From contig JAFGXR010000114.1 of NCBI GenBank assembly GCA_016936555.1, positions 1 to 64,000 of the forward strand: a stretch of DNA of 64,000 bases, in the 5' to 3' direction. The first letter of the stretch is position 1, and the number at the start of each line of letters is the position of its first letter. This document shows positions 14,709 to 22,463 of the stretch, in pieces. A program made the position numbers and the translations under genes. Under the pieces are notes generated by a model. That model was not told the origin of the DNA, did no database searches, and saw nothing but the letters and a program-made list of their open reading frames with translations. Origin of the DNA: Spirochaetales bacterium (GTDB lineage Bacteria > Spirochaetota > Spirochaetia > DSM-2461).

Positions 14709-16166
14709 ATGATGCAGACACTTCTTTGGTACGATATCGAAACATTCGGCCGCGACCCCGCCTGGGACAAAGTCGCCCAGTTCGCCGCTGTCCGAACCGA
14801 CAGCAATTTTGAACCGATCGAAGATCCCATAGTTCTGTATTGCAAGATTACGCCCGATTATATTCCCGATCCCATGGCGTCTCTCATTACGGGGATTACC
14901 CCCCAGGAGACTCTGGAAAAAGGAGTTACGGAATACGAGTTCATCAAGGCTATCAATCAGCAGTTCATCCGGCCCGGCACCTGCGTCGTCGGGTTCAACA
15001 GCATCCGTTTCGATGACGAGTTTATCCGCAATCTCTATTACCGTAATTTCTTCGATCCTTATGTCCGCGAATGGGCGGGCGGCAACAGCCGCTGGGACAT
15101 TATCGATCTGGTTCGGATGACTCACGATCTGAGGCCCGAAGGGATCAGCTGGCCGGTAAATGAAGAGGGGAGGCCGGTTTTCAGGCTCGAGGAGCTGACG
15201 GCGGCCAACGGCCTGAGCCATAAAAACGCCCATGACGCCCTCTCCGACGTGTACGCCACGATCGATATGGCCAAACTGATTCACGAAAAGCAGCCCAAGC
15301 TGTTCAAATACTATTTCAAGCTGAGAAAAAAAAATGAAGCGGCTGCGCTGATCGATCTGCACAATCCCAAACCGATCCTTCACACATCGTCCATGTTCAC
15401 AAACGGAAAGGGATGCACGGCCATCGTTCTGCCGCTCACGGTCGATCCCCACAACCGGAACTGCATACTCTCTTTCGATCTGTCGGAAGATCCGGGTCCG
15501 CTGATGGAACTGACCGTCGAGGAGGTTCGGGAGCGGATCTTCACCCGTCACGATCAGATGCCCGAAGGGGTGTCCCGCATTCCCGTCAAAGGGATTCATC
15601 TGAACAAGTGCCCGGCTATCGCCCCGTTGAGTACTCTCACTGACGAAGATGCTGTCCGCATCGGCATTGATAAAGAACTGGCCATGGCCAACTATGAAAA
15701 ACTCCGGAAAGGGGAAAATCTCATTCAGAAACTGCACAAAGTTTATGACAGGAAATTGACCTCGGACAAGAGCGACCCCGACTTTCAGATATACAGCGGC
15801 GGTTTTTTTCACGATGACGATAAAAAGAACTTCCGGAAGATTCACGAGCGGAAAGGCCGGGAGATTTTTAATAACGATCTGGTTTTCGAAGATCCCCGCA
15901 TTCCCGAGATGCTCCGCCGTTTCCAGGGACGCAACTTTCCCGAAACCATGACCGAAGAGGAAAAAAAGCGGTGGATCAGTTTCTGTGCCGGCCGCATCCT
16001 CATGCCTCCGGTCGACGGAGAAACATCGGATTTCGGAGAATTCAACAAGCGGCTTGAAACCTACAGGAAGAGCCATCAGCTTTCAGCCAAGGAAAAAATG
16101 ATCATCAAAGCGTTGGGTGAATATTCCGATTATCTGAAAAAAGAAATCCTGGAGTTCGGAGACTGA
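14709..16166 (+). CDS. sbcB: Exodeoxyribonuclease I
   Basis: 485 aa, the length of E. coli ExoI (about 475). It degrades single-stranded DNA 3' to 5' and acts in recombination and mismatch repair. The DnaQ-type exonuclease motifs are intact: W-Y-D-I-E-T-F-G with D-K-V-A-Q-F-A-A-V-R-T (Exo I), G-F-N-S-I-R-F-D-D-E-F-I (Exo II), and K-N-A-H-D-A-L-S-D-V-Y (Exo III, with the His and Asp). The SH3-like and helical C-terminal ExoI domains follow. It is monocistronic, divergent from the AKR operon and convergent with the sensor kinase gene two bases away. Confidence 0.95.
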   Translation: MMQTLLWYDIETFGRDPAWDKVAQFAAVRTDSNFEPIEDPIVLYCKITPDYIPDPMASLITGITPQETLEKGVTEYEFIKAINQQFIRPGTCVVGFNSIRFDDEFIRNLYYRNFFDPYVREWAGGNSRWDIIDLVRMTHDLRPEGISWPVNEEGRPVFRLEELTAANGLSHKNAHDALSDVYATIDMAKLIHEKQPKLFKYYFKLRKKNEAAALIDLHNPKPILHTSSMFTNGKGCTAIVLPLTVDPHNRNCILSFDLSEDPGPLMELTVEEVRERIFTRHDQMPEGVSRIPVKGIHLNKCPAIAPLSTLTDEDAVRIGIDKELAMANYEKLRKGENLIQKLHKVYDRKLTSDKSDPDFQIYSGGFFHDDDKKNFRKIHERKGREIFNNDLVFEDPRIPEMLRRFQGRNFPETMTEEEKKRWISFCAGRILMPPVDGETSDFGEFNKRLETYRKSHQLSAKEKMIIKALGEYSDYLKKEILEFGD

Positions 16167-16168
16167 TA

Positions 16169-18514
16169 TCAGACGGGAAGAATTATCGTGAATTTCGTTC
16201 CCGCACCTAAAGCCGATTCAACGAACATTTCCCCTTTATGATCCTCATGGATGATAAAGAAGGATATGCTCAGCCCCAGACCGGTTCCGATTCCCTGTTC
16301 CTTTGTTGTGAAAAAAGGTTCGAAAACCCGTCTTCTCGTTTTTTCATCCATACCGGGACCGTTGTCTTCAATTGACAGTTCCACTTTTTCCTCGCTCTCC
16401 CGGTACAGAGCTTCGATTCTAATGGCGGGGGCTTCTGTTCCGGCCAAGGCCATGGCCTGGGCGGCATTGCGTATGATGTTCATGATAACCTGCTGAATCT
16501 TCACTTTTTCACAGGAGATAAGCGGGATGTCTTCATCGATATTGGTCTCGAACAGGATATTTTTTATATCGTATTGTTTTTTCAGATTATAATCAGTTGA
16601 GGCCAGTGATATGGCATCTTTCAGAAGATCATTAAAGTTAACCTCCTGCTTTACAGCCTGATCATTTCTGGCAAAACTCAACATATTTTTTATGATACCG
16701 GCCATCTGTTCCCCTGCTGATGAGATGGATTCGAACATCTGGGGGACTTTTCTCATTTCCATAAAATCAATCAGTTTCTGTAAATCCACACCGGTCTCTT
16801 CCGCCGCTTTCCGGTTCGGAACCGAAAGGTTGTCGGTACAGAGTCTTTTTTTCAGAACATATACTGTCTGCATTATACCCGCCAGGGGGTTGTTCAGCTC
16901 ATGGGCCATTCCAGCGGCCAGACCGCCGACAGAGAGCATTTTTTCCGACTGTACGAGGAGCTCCTCCACTCTGTTTTTCTCCGTAATATCGTCAATGAGA
17001 AGGATGACATCGCAATCATTATTCCGTACAAGGGGAAAAAAACTGATTTCCAGGTTCTGGACCTCACCGTTTGCCAGTTTTCTGGTCAGAGTTGTTTCTA
17101 TTATCTCCTTCTCTCTCCGGCATTGCTCAATATGCTTTTTAACAAATTGAGCTTTGGGGAAAACATTGTAGAAATTTCTGAAGAGGATAGTATTTTTGCT
17201 TTTCCCTGTCAGATCCTGAGCTGCCGTATTTGCCTGGGTGTTATTGTCATCCCTGTCCACGCCGATGAGTCCCGAAGGCATAGAGTCTATTATGGCTGCG
17301 AGGTAAGCCTGCAGATCCTGAACTTTCCGCTCGGCCCTTCTCCGGCTGATAATTTCAAGGAAAAATGAGGTGAGATCTTCAACAGCATGAAATTCCTCAA
17401 TATAAAAATCATAGCGCTTTCGTCCCAGGAAGAGTAAACTCGTGATCCTGTCATCAAAGGGAATGTATAAGCCCATCAGCTTTTTTATGCCGTTTTCAAA
17501 ATCCGCGCAATCATTGATGATAAAAGGGGGATGGCTGTCCAGGCAGTTCATCAGGTAGGTTGCCATGCCTTTACCCGGATCCGATGCACCAGAAGAGGAA
17601 TATTTGAGTACGGGTGACTCGGTCCTTGATCGGATTTCATATATGTAGGCCTCGGGACTTTCCGATAAATCTTTTATTTCATCGAGAAAAAAACGGATCA
17701 GTTCGTCAATACTCTGCCCGGCCGAGGCAGCGGCAATTTTATTCTGGGCTCTTATAAAAGCTTCCTGTTTTCTCTCCTTGTCGATGTCCGTATGGGTTCC
17801 TACAAGGCGGAGGACCTTTCCGTCCCTGTCTTTCTGGACGAATTTGATGCTCGAGCGGATCCACATCCAGCTGCCGTCTTTTCGCCTGAACCGGAAATCA
17901 TTATCCGAATCGGGAACATCGCCTCTTAAATAAATTCCGGCCTGGGCCTGGGTTGCGGGGAAATCTTCGGGATGGACACGTTTCTTCCACTCTTCATATT
18001 GGCTGGGGAATTCTCCCGGTTCATATCCGGCCATTTTGTAGTATTGGGAATCGTAGAGACTTTCGTTCGTGTTAATGTCCCAGGCGAAAAGGCCGTCGTT
18101 GGAAACAGTTCTGATCTGGTCCAGCCAGAGCCTGTTCAGCGGAGATTTTTCTCTTTTTTCAAGCCATGTCTGCGCTTTATGCTTGAGCTCCGAAGAGATG
18201 AAGGGATAGTTAACATAATCGGTTGCTCCTGCATCATAGATCCTGCTTATCCTCTCTTCATCTCCGGCGAGGCAATAGGAAAGAACGGGAATCTGCTCCT
18301 CATCGTATTCTTTTTCAAGGTAATCGAGAACCTCTTCCGTTATTGATAGAGATTCGATGGAAGAGGTGATTATCATATTCGGTATTGAATTTTTCATTGC
18401 TTCGAAAAGCTGGTCCACATCGCCATAGCTACTGATTTTCAGAGGTATGGAGTAGAAAATTCTGTCAATTTCAGCTGTTCTTTCCCGTTCGGAATCAACG
18501 ACGTAAATATCCAT
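16169..18514 (-). CDS. PAS-domain sensor histidine kinase with degenerate N-terminal receiver
   Basis: 781 aa, no membrane helix, so a cytosolic sensor. In order: a receiver-like domain (1-115), a PAS-3/PAC domain (N-E-S-L-Y-D-S-Q-Y-Y-K-M-A-G-Y to V-G-T-H-T-D-I, about 130-245), a GAF-like region, a second PAS, a HisKA domain with G-M-A-H-E-L-N-N-P-L-A-G (phospho-acceptor His near residue 540), and an HATPase with N-I-I-R-N-A-A-Q-A-M, D-N-G-P-G-M and G-T-G-L-G-L-S-I. The receiver has I-I-T-S-S where the phospho-Asp strand should end in Asp, so it cannot be phosphorylated normally. No cognate response regulator is adjacent. AGGA precedes ATG 18514. Confidence 0.92.
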   Translation of the reverse strand: MDIYVVDSERERTAEIDRIFYSIPLKISSYGDVDQLFEAMKNSIPNMIITSSIESLSITEEVLDYLEKEYDEEQIPVLSYCLAGDEERISRIYDAGATDYVNYPFISSELKHKAQTWLEKREKSPLNRLWLDQIRTVSNDGLFAWDINTNESLYDSQYYKMAGYEPGEFPSQYEEWKKRVHPEDFPATQAQAGIYLRGDVPDSDNDFRFRRKDGSWMWIRSSIKFVQKDRDGKVLRLVGTHTDIDKERKQEAFIRAQNKIAAASAGQSIDELIRFFLDEIKDLSESPEAYIYEIRSRTESPVLKYSSSGASDPGKGMATYLMNCLDSHPPFIINDCADFENGIKKLMGLYIPFDDRITSLLFLGRKRYDFYIEEFHAVEDLTSFFLEIISRRRAERKVQDLQAYLAAIIDSMPSGLIGVDRDDNNTQANTAAQDLTGKSKNTILFRNFYNVFPKAQFVKKHIEQCRREKEIIETTLTRKLANGEVQNLEISFFPLVRNNDCDVILLIDDITEKNRVEELLVQSEKMLSVGGLAAGMAHELNNPLAGIMQTVYVLKKRLCTDNLSVPNRKAAEETGVDLQKLIDFMEMRKVPQMFESISSAGEQMAGIIKNMLSFARNDQAVKQEVNFNDLLKDAISLASTDYNLKKQYDIKNILFETNIDEDIPLISCEKVKIQQVIMNIIRNAAQAMALAGTEAPAIRIEALYRESEEKVELSIEDNGPGMDEKTRRRVFEPFFTTKEQGIGTGLGLSISFFIIHEDHKGEMFVESALGAGTKFTIILPV

Positions 18515-18554
18515 GGCTCAATTGTTTTCCTGTTTATATTATAATACACCGGAA

Positions 18555-18579
18555 TAAAAAAAGGGAGCCGCAGGCTCCC
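18555..18579 (-). terminator. Intrinsic terminator after the small-protein genes
   Basis: Stem GGGAGCC / GGCTCCC (18563-18569 with 18573-18579), 3-base loop. On the minus strand it is followed by seven T residues. It ends the small-protein transcript just upstream of the sensor kinase gene. Confidence 0.85.
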
Positions 18580-18612
18580 TCATTAATCTATTCAACTAAA
18601 CTGGTGGTGTTA

Positions 18613-18801
18613 TTATGATGCAATAGCCAGTAATCTATTGCCAGTTTCAACGAGAAACCGTCCGGCCGCTTCGATAACTCTGTTTTTTCTCAGCGAAGCG
18701 GTCATTCTGTAGATCCTTTCGGCTTCAGCGTACTGCATTAATCTCTCTTTTCTCTGGAGAGCCATCAATTGTTCATCGTAAAGACTGAATTGGTTTAACA
18801 T
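18613..18801 (-). CDS. Small hypothetical protein, paralogue of the next gene (62 aa)
   Basis: 62 aa, charged and helical in the middle, ending R-F-L-V-E-T-G-N-R-L-L-A-I-A-S. The neighbouring small gene ends K-A-L-V-S-T-G-T-R-L-L-E-I-A, both start M-L-N, and both have R-M-T before a basic stretch, so the two are paralogues. AGGA lies seven bases before ATG 18801. No membrane helix or known domain is visible. It is the last gene of a short minus-strand transcript ended by the terminator at 18555-18579. Function unknown. Confidence 0.65.
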   Translation of the reverse strand: MLNQFSLYDEQLMALQRKERLMQYAEAERIYRMTASLRKNRVIEAAGRFLVETGNRLLAIAS

Positions 18802-18837
18802 GATAAATCCTTTTATATTAACCGTTCCCGAATCCTT

Positions 18838-19041
18838 TCAGGCAATTTCCAGAAGGCGGGTTCCTGTGGAAACCAGCGCCTTACCCGTTTTGTGAAAAAT
18901 GAAAGTGGCAACTTTGCCGTGCTTCTCAGACCTGATCTTTTTTTTGAACGAAGTCATTCTCAGTTGATCAGAGGTGCTGTAAAAATCATCCATTTTCATT
19001 TTTGATAGAAGCAGCAATAAGTAAGTGTCATTGTTCAGCAT
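18838..19041 (-). CDS. Small hypothetical protein, paralogue of the previous gene (67 aa)
   Basis: 67 aa from ATG 19041, which has AGGAG seven bases upstream. A longer frame from 19107 would start inside a terminator stem and lacks a ribosome site, so I reject it. The N-terminus M-L-N-N-D-T-Y-L-L-L-L-L is hydrophobic, the middle is basic, and the end matches the 62-aa paralogue. A short hairpin (CGGGA / TCCCG) sits just upstream of the ribosome site. Two terminators separate it from the only visible promoter, so expression may depend on antitermination or read-through. Function unknown. Confidence 0.65.
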   Translation of the reverse strand: MLNNDTYLLLLLSKMKMDDFYSTSDQLRMTSFKKKIRSEKHGKVATFIFHKTGKALVSTGTRLLEIA

Positions 19042-19081
19042 ACTTAGTCTCCTGATTATGCCGGGACAATCCCGTAGTTCG

Positions 19082-19127
19082 AAAAAAAAAGCCGTATGCG
19101 CCTTCATTTCTGAAGTCGTTTACGGCT
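19082..19127 (-). terminator. Second of two tandem terminators in the small-protein leader
   Basis: On the minus strand, AGCCGTA pairs with TACGGCT (plus positions 19121-19127 and 19090-19096), with an inner TTCA/TGAA pair, followed by nine T residues. It lies 31 bp downstream of a stronger terminator and just before the 67-aa gene. Confidence 0.7.
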
Positions 19128-19150
19128 TTGTCCAGTCCCTGTCCGGGTAT

Positions 19151-19183
19151 AAAAAAAGCCGCAGCCCCTGCAATGGCTGCGGC
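19151..19183 (-). terminator. First of two tandem terminators in the small-protein leader
   Basis: A nine-bp GC-rich stem (GCCGCAGCC / GGCTGCGGC, 19158-19166 with 19175-19183), 8-base loop, then seven T on the minus strand. A strong intrinsic terminator following the 22-codon ORF. Confidence 0.88.
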
Positions 19184-19204
19184 GTGATTCAACTCTATTG
19201 AAAA

Positions 19205-19273
19205 TCAACAGCGCACAGGCGCATTACAGTTTGAAAATGTCTTTTCAAAGCAATCTGATGTTCTTTTATTCAT
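19205..19273 (-). CDS. 22-residue Cys-containing leader peptide or small protein
   Basis: An ORF M-N-K-R-T-S-D-C-F-E-K-T-F-S-N-C-N-A-P-V-R-C-stop, with AAGGAG upstream and a good promoter about 45 bp further up. Three Cys and three Lys/Arg in 22 residues; a small inverted repeat (GCGC-CTGT-GCGC) lies at its 3' end. A strong terminator follows the stop. It may be a true micropeptide, a leader peptide controlling the downstream terminators by ribosome position, or part of a structured small RNA of about 150 nt. No homologue is recognised. Confidence 0.5.
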   Translation of the reverse strand: MNKRTSDCFEKTFSNCNAPVRC

Positions 19274-19315
19274 TTACCTGTGCTCCTTAATTTAGATTCC
19301 CTTTCGGTTAATAGC

Positions 19316-19344
19316 AGTATCGGATGATTCTCCGCAAGGGTCAA
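19316..19344 (-). promoter_or_regulatory. Promoter of the small-protein/leader locus
   Basis: Minus strand TTGACC (19344-19339), 17-bp spacer, GATACT (19321-19316). It drives transcription through the 22-codon ORF toward the tandem terminators. Confidence 0.6.
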
Positions 19345-19363
19345 TGGTACAAAATAATTATAA

Positions 19364-20734
19364 TTATTGTTTCACACTTCCCGTTATATGGTCGAGTTGA
19401 AAGCCCGTTGTTCCCAGGCTTATCATTTCCCGGAAAAGGCTGACTTGACGGGCGTACATATCAATCTGCGCTTTCAGGTACTCCTTTTCGTCTCCATAAC
19501 CGGACAGCCATTCTTTTTCTTTCTGTTCTATAATCCGCTCATCGGTTAACAGCCGCTCCCTGTAATACTCGATGTTTATTTCATTGAGTTCCATATCCAT
19601 CAGGTTCTGGCGTATAAATTTTTCAATTTGTTCCATAGCCGCTTCATAGGATGCTCTTGAAGCCTGTTCATCATATTCAGCCGCTTCACCGGCGAAGTAC
19701 ATGGTTCCTCCATCGCCGAGCGGGCTTCTTATGGCCAGGGTGAGAGTCAGGTTCCCTTTATCATCGTCCTCCCATCCCTCCTGGATAAAAGGGAAGAGGG
19801 AACCGCTGTAACCCAGTTCCATATGAAACGCCAGGTCCGGTTTGAAGTAAAACTCTCCCTTCCGGATCTTTTTTCTGTATTCATCAGCCTGAACCTTATG
19901 GCGGAACATGACGAGGTCTCTATTGTCGCTCAGAGCTTTGCCGAAAAGGTTTTCCCAACTCTCCCTGTCTCCGGTTTCCAGAGGCTCAGTCCTGATCATG
20001 ACGGGACTCAGTTCTATCCCCGTAAGATAAGTGAGATTGAGAGTCGTGCTTTTTATCTGCTGCGAAATTTTCCTGATTGCCAGGTCCGATTCCCTCAGGC
20101 TGTTTTCCGCTTCCAGGTATTCGGTCCGGAGGATCATGCCGTTGCTCAGGCTGTCGGAAGCTATCCCTTCGAGTCGCTTAACCAGTTCATTCTGTTTGCT
20201 CAGCGCCAGCTCGATCTCCTTTAAATAATGAAGGACGTGGCTGTTGATCAGAATTTCCGTTTTTATCTGATCTTCGGTTTTTCCCCTGTCTTCCAGGGCC
20301 GCTCCGGCTCCCTCTTTTGCCGCTTTGATGGAATTGAGGATTTTCCCCCAGGTAAAGATCGGCTGGTCGAGGACCAGTTTGAAATCGTAATAGGTGTTGC
20401 CTGTCATTTCGAATACGACATCCTCTTCCGGCATGGAGATGACTAAAGGGCCGGGCAAAACCATCTCACCCAGAGCCCCGGCTTCAACCGTAAGCGTATC
20501 GGGATTGGTTATATAACTGAGATTGGATTCAAAGTCTACTGTCGGTGCGGACCGGCTTATCGCTTCTTTCACCCTGTAGGACGAGGCTTTCCAGGCCGCT
20601 TCCTTTTCCGCCAGATCCCGGCTGTTGGCCAAAGCCGTCTCAATAAGCTGATCAACGGTGTAAAATGTCGTCTGTGAGTAGGCCGGCAGGCACAGTGCGG
20701 CCGGCAGCATGAGCAGAAGTAAGATTTTTTTCAT
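19364..20734 (-). CDS. TolC-family outer-membrane efflux protein
   Basis: 456 aa with a Sec signal peptide (M-K-K-I-L-L-L-L-M-L to A-Y-S-Q). It has two OEP repeats rich in long amphipathic helices: L-I-E-T-A-L-A-N-S-R-D-L and the pseudo-repeat L-F-G-K-A-L-S-D-N-R-D-L, the standard TolC signature, with F-D-F-K-L-V-L-D-Q-P-I-F-type strands in between. It forms the outer-membrane channel of a tripartite pump with the divergently encoded membrane-fusion and RND proteins. Its start overlaps the TetR stop by 4 bp (ATGA), so it is cotranscribed with the regulator. Confidence 0.92.
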   Translation of the reverse strand: MKKILLLLMLPAALCLPAYSQTTFYTVDQLIETALANSRDLAEKEAAWKASSYRVKEAISRSAPTVDFESNLSYITNPDTLTVEAGALGEMVLPGPLVISMPEEDVVFEMTGNTYYDFKLVLDQPIFTWGKILNSIKAAKEGAGAALEDRGKTEDQIKTEILINSHVLHYLKEIELALSKQNELVKRLEGIASDSLSNGMILRTEYLEAENSLRESDLAIRKISQQIKSTTLNLTYLTGIELSPVMIRTEPLETGDRESWENLFGKALSDNRDLVMFRHKVQADEYRKKIRKGEFYFKPDLAFHMELGYSGSLFPFIQEGWEDDDKGNLTLTLAIRSPLGDGGTMYFAGEAAEYDEQASRASYEAAMEQIEKFIRQNLMDMELNEINIEYYRERLLTDERIIEQKEKEWLSGYGDEKEYLKAQIDMYARQVSLFREMISLGTTGFQLDHITGSVKQ

Positions 20735-21348
20735 ATGACAGTATCCTCCAGAGCCCTGTATTCCTCTCTCCCCGTTTCGGAAAGAACGCCTTCAAGAAGG
20801 ATCTTTTCAATAAAGAAAAACAGATCGAAAGACGAGTCTTTTATCCCGTACCTGCTTTCCATGGTCATGAAAACCTCAATTATACCCAGCAGAATGTAGG
20901 GGGGTGTTTCGTCTTCAAGCTCCTTGCGGAGTATGCCTCTGGCCACCCCCTCTTTCATGACTTTTCCGGTGATATCGATAATGTGCTGGCTTATGGCGGG
21001 AAAAATGATTTCCTGAATCAATCCGTTTTCCGAGGCAATCTTCGTCAGAGGGAAATCTCTGGAAAAGGAATGGGCCGCATAGAGGATCAGTTTTTTCAGT
21101 TTCAGGGTAAATGGGCAATCCTCATCATCGGCAATGACCTGAAGATCGTCCAGAATCTGGTTCAGTTTCAGTTCTATCGCTTCTTTCATCAGCTCGAACT
21201 TGCCGGGAAAGTGGTTGTACAGTGTTTTTTTAGTAATTCCAAGGTTGTCGGCTATCTCTTCCATGGTGAGGTTTTTATACCCTTTTTCCATAAAAAGACG
21301 GGAAGCCGACTGAAGCATCAATTCTCGCTTTGACATTTCTTTCTCCAC
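20731..21348 (-). CDS. TetR-family repressor of the efflux system
   Basis: 205 aa. The N-terminal TetR HTH is textbook: L-M-L-Q-S-A-S-R-L-F-M-E-K-G-Y, then M-E-E-I-A-D-N-L-G-I-T-K-K-T-L-Y-N-H-F, followed by F-E-L-M-K-E-A-I. The C-terminal half is a ligand-binding helical domain without close family signals. It is divergent from the MFP/RND genes and overlaps tolC downstream; a 9-bp inverted repeat in the shared 62-bp intergenic region is its likely operator. It should repress both arms until an effector binds. Confidence 0.93.
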   Translation of the reverse strand: MEKEMSKRELMLQSASRLFMEKGYKNLTMEEIADNLGITKKTLYNHFPGKFELMKEAIELKLNQILDDLQVIADDEDCPFTLKLKKLILYAAHSFSRDFPLTKIASENGLIQEIIFPAISQHIIDITGKVMKEGVARGILRKELEDETPPYILLGIIEVFMTMESRYGIKDSSFDLFFFIEKILLEGVLSETGREEYRALEDTVI

Positions 21349-21379
21349 ATATTACACTATTATAGTATATATAGTGTAA
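21330..21379 (+). promoter_or_regulatory. Divergent promoter region with TetR operator
   Basis: A perfect inverted repeat TTACACTAT (21352-21360) and ATAGTGTAA (21371-21379), 10-bp spacer. On the plus strand TTGACA (21330-21335) and TACACT (21353-21358) are 17 bp apart, so the left arm covers the -10 of the MFP/RND promoter. On the minus strand TATAAT lies between the arms, so both directions would be blocked together. Confidence 0.65.
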
Positions 21380-21410
21380 AAATGAAAGTCCTTTGAAGGA
21401 AGAGTAATAT

Positions 21411-22460
21411 ATGTCGTCAAGAAGTATTCTGGGTAAATCCCTATTCTTATTTATTGTGGCGCTTTCGGCAGCGGCGCTGATTCTCATAACATTTCTCAGG
21501 AAGGAAGCTGTCAGGGAAGAACCGGTACTGCCCGTTGAAACCCTCATCCCTTTTCAGGGCGATCTGGAGAAGATAATCACCATAAGCGGCTTTGTCGAGA
21601 GCGAAACCACCGTTACGGTTCTCCCCAGAATCGGCGGGACTCTTGAGGATATTTCCGTTGAAATGGGAGACCCGGTTGAGAAAGATCAGGTTATTGCCCA
21701 TATCGATAGTGAGCCTTACACGCTTTCCTACAACCAGGCGAGGGCAGCCTACCTGGCGGCTGAATCAACTTTCAAACGCGTATCTTCTCTATATGCGACC
21801 AAATCGGTCTCCCAGCAGAACTATGACGAGGCCAAGGGGAACTTCGATGCTCTGCAGGCTTCATACGAACTTGCCGAGCTTAACCTCAGTTATACAAATC
21901 TCAGCTCGCCGGTTAAAGGCGTTGTTCTGCAGAAGCATGTGTCCCGCGGTTCCATGGTGGCGCCTCAGGTCCCAGTCGTGACCATAGGAGATATTGAGAA
22001 CCTTCGCGTCAAATGCGGCATTCCGGAAATCCATTATTCCTATTTTCAGAAGCAGGGGCGTTCCATGGAAGTTAAGATTCGGGTCCCTGCCATGGATAAC
22101 AGGGTTTACAGCGGGACTATCAGCCATATCGCTCCCTATGTATCCTCCCAATCGAGAAATTTTTCCATTATCTGTGGAATTGATGATGAAGAGCTGACGC
22201 TGAGACCGGGAATGTTTGCCTATGTGGAATTTGTCATGGATAAGAGAAGCGGCACATACTATCTGCCCTATAAAGCTCTTTCCGGAGGGGGGCTCTGGTA
22301 TGTCGATGAAGAAAATACGGCCCGGTTTGTCCCTTTTGAGTCACAGTTCGGCAACGATGAGTTCTTTGAACTTCCCGCTGATCTGGCTGACAGAAAATAT
22401 GTACTCAAAGGCCAGTATTTTCTCGAAGAAGGTAAAACTGTCCGGCTTCTGGGAGAGTGA
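21411..22460 (+). CDS. RND efflux membrane-fusion (periplasmic adaptor) protein
   Basis: 349 aa with one N-terminal membrane anchor (residues 8-27). HlyD/AcrA order is seen: a lipoyl half (V-T-V-L-P-R-I-G-G-T-L-E-D-I-S-V), a helical hairpin (about 95-145), the second lipoyl half (L-S-S-P-V-K-G-V-V-L-Q-K-H-V), a beta-barrel region (I-R-V-P-A-M-D-N-R-V-Y-S-G) and a membrane-proximal end. It links the RND pump to the TolC channel. GAAGG lies upstream of ATG 21411; the RND gene follows after three bases. Confidence 0.92.
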   Translation: MSSRSILGKSLFLFIVALSAAALILITFLRKEAVREEPVLPVETLIPFQGDLEKIITISGFVESETTVTVLPRIGGTLEDISVEMGDPVEKDQVIAHIDSEPYTLSYNQARAAYLAAESTFKRVSSLYATKSVSQQNYDEAKGNFDALQASYELAELNLSYTNLSSPVKGVVLQKHVSRGSMVAPQVPVVTIGDIENLRVKCGIPEIHYSYFQKQGRSMEVKIRVPAMDNRVYSGTISHIAPYVSSQSRNFSIICGIDDEELTLRPGMFAYVEFVMDKRSGTYYLPYKALSGGGLWYVDEENTARFVPFESQFGNDEFFELPADLADRKYVLKGQYFLEEGKTVRLLGE

Positions 22461-22463
22461 TAG

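Noticed and set aside
14673-16076. Long antisense ORF (467 codons, minus) over sbcB
   Set aside because: Shadow of the well-conserved exonuclease I frame; the product has no family features.
18838-19107. 89-aa version of the small protein
   Set aside because: Its start lies inside a terminator stem and lacks a ribosome site; ATG 19041 has AGGAG.
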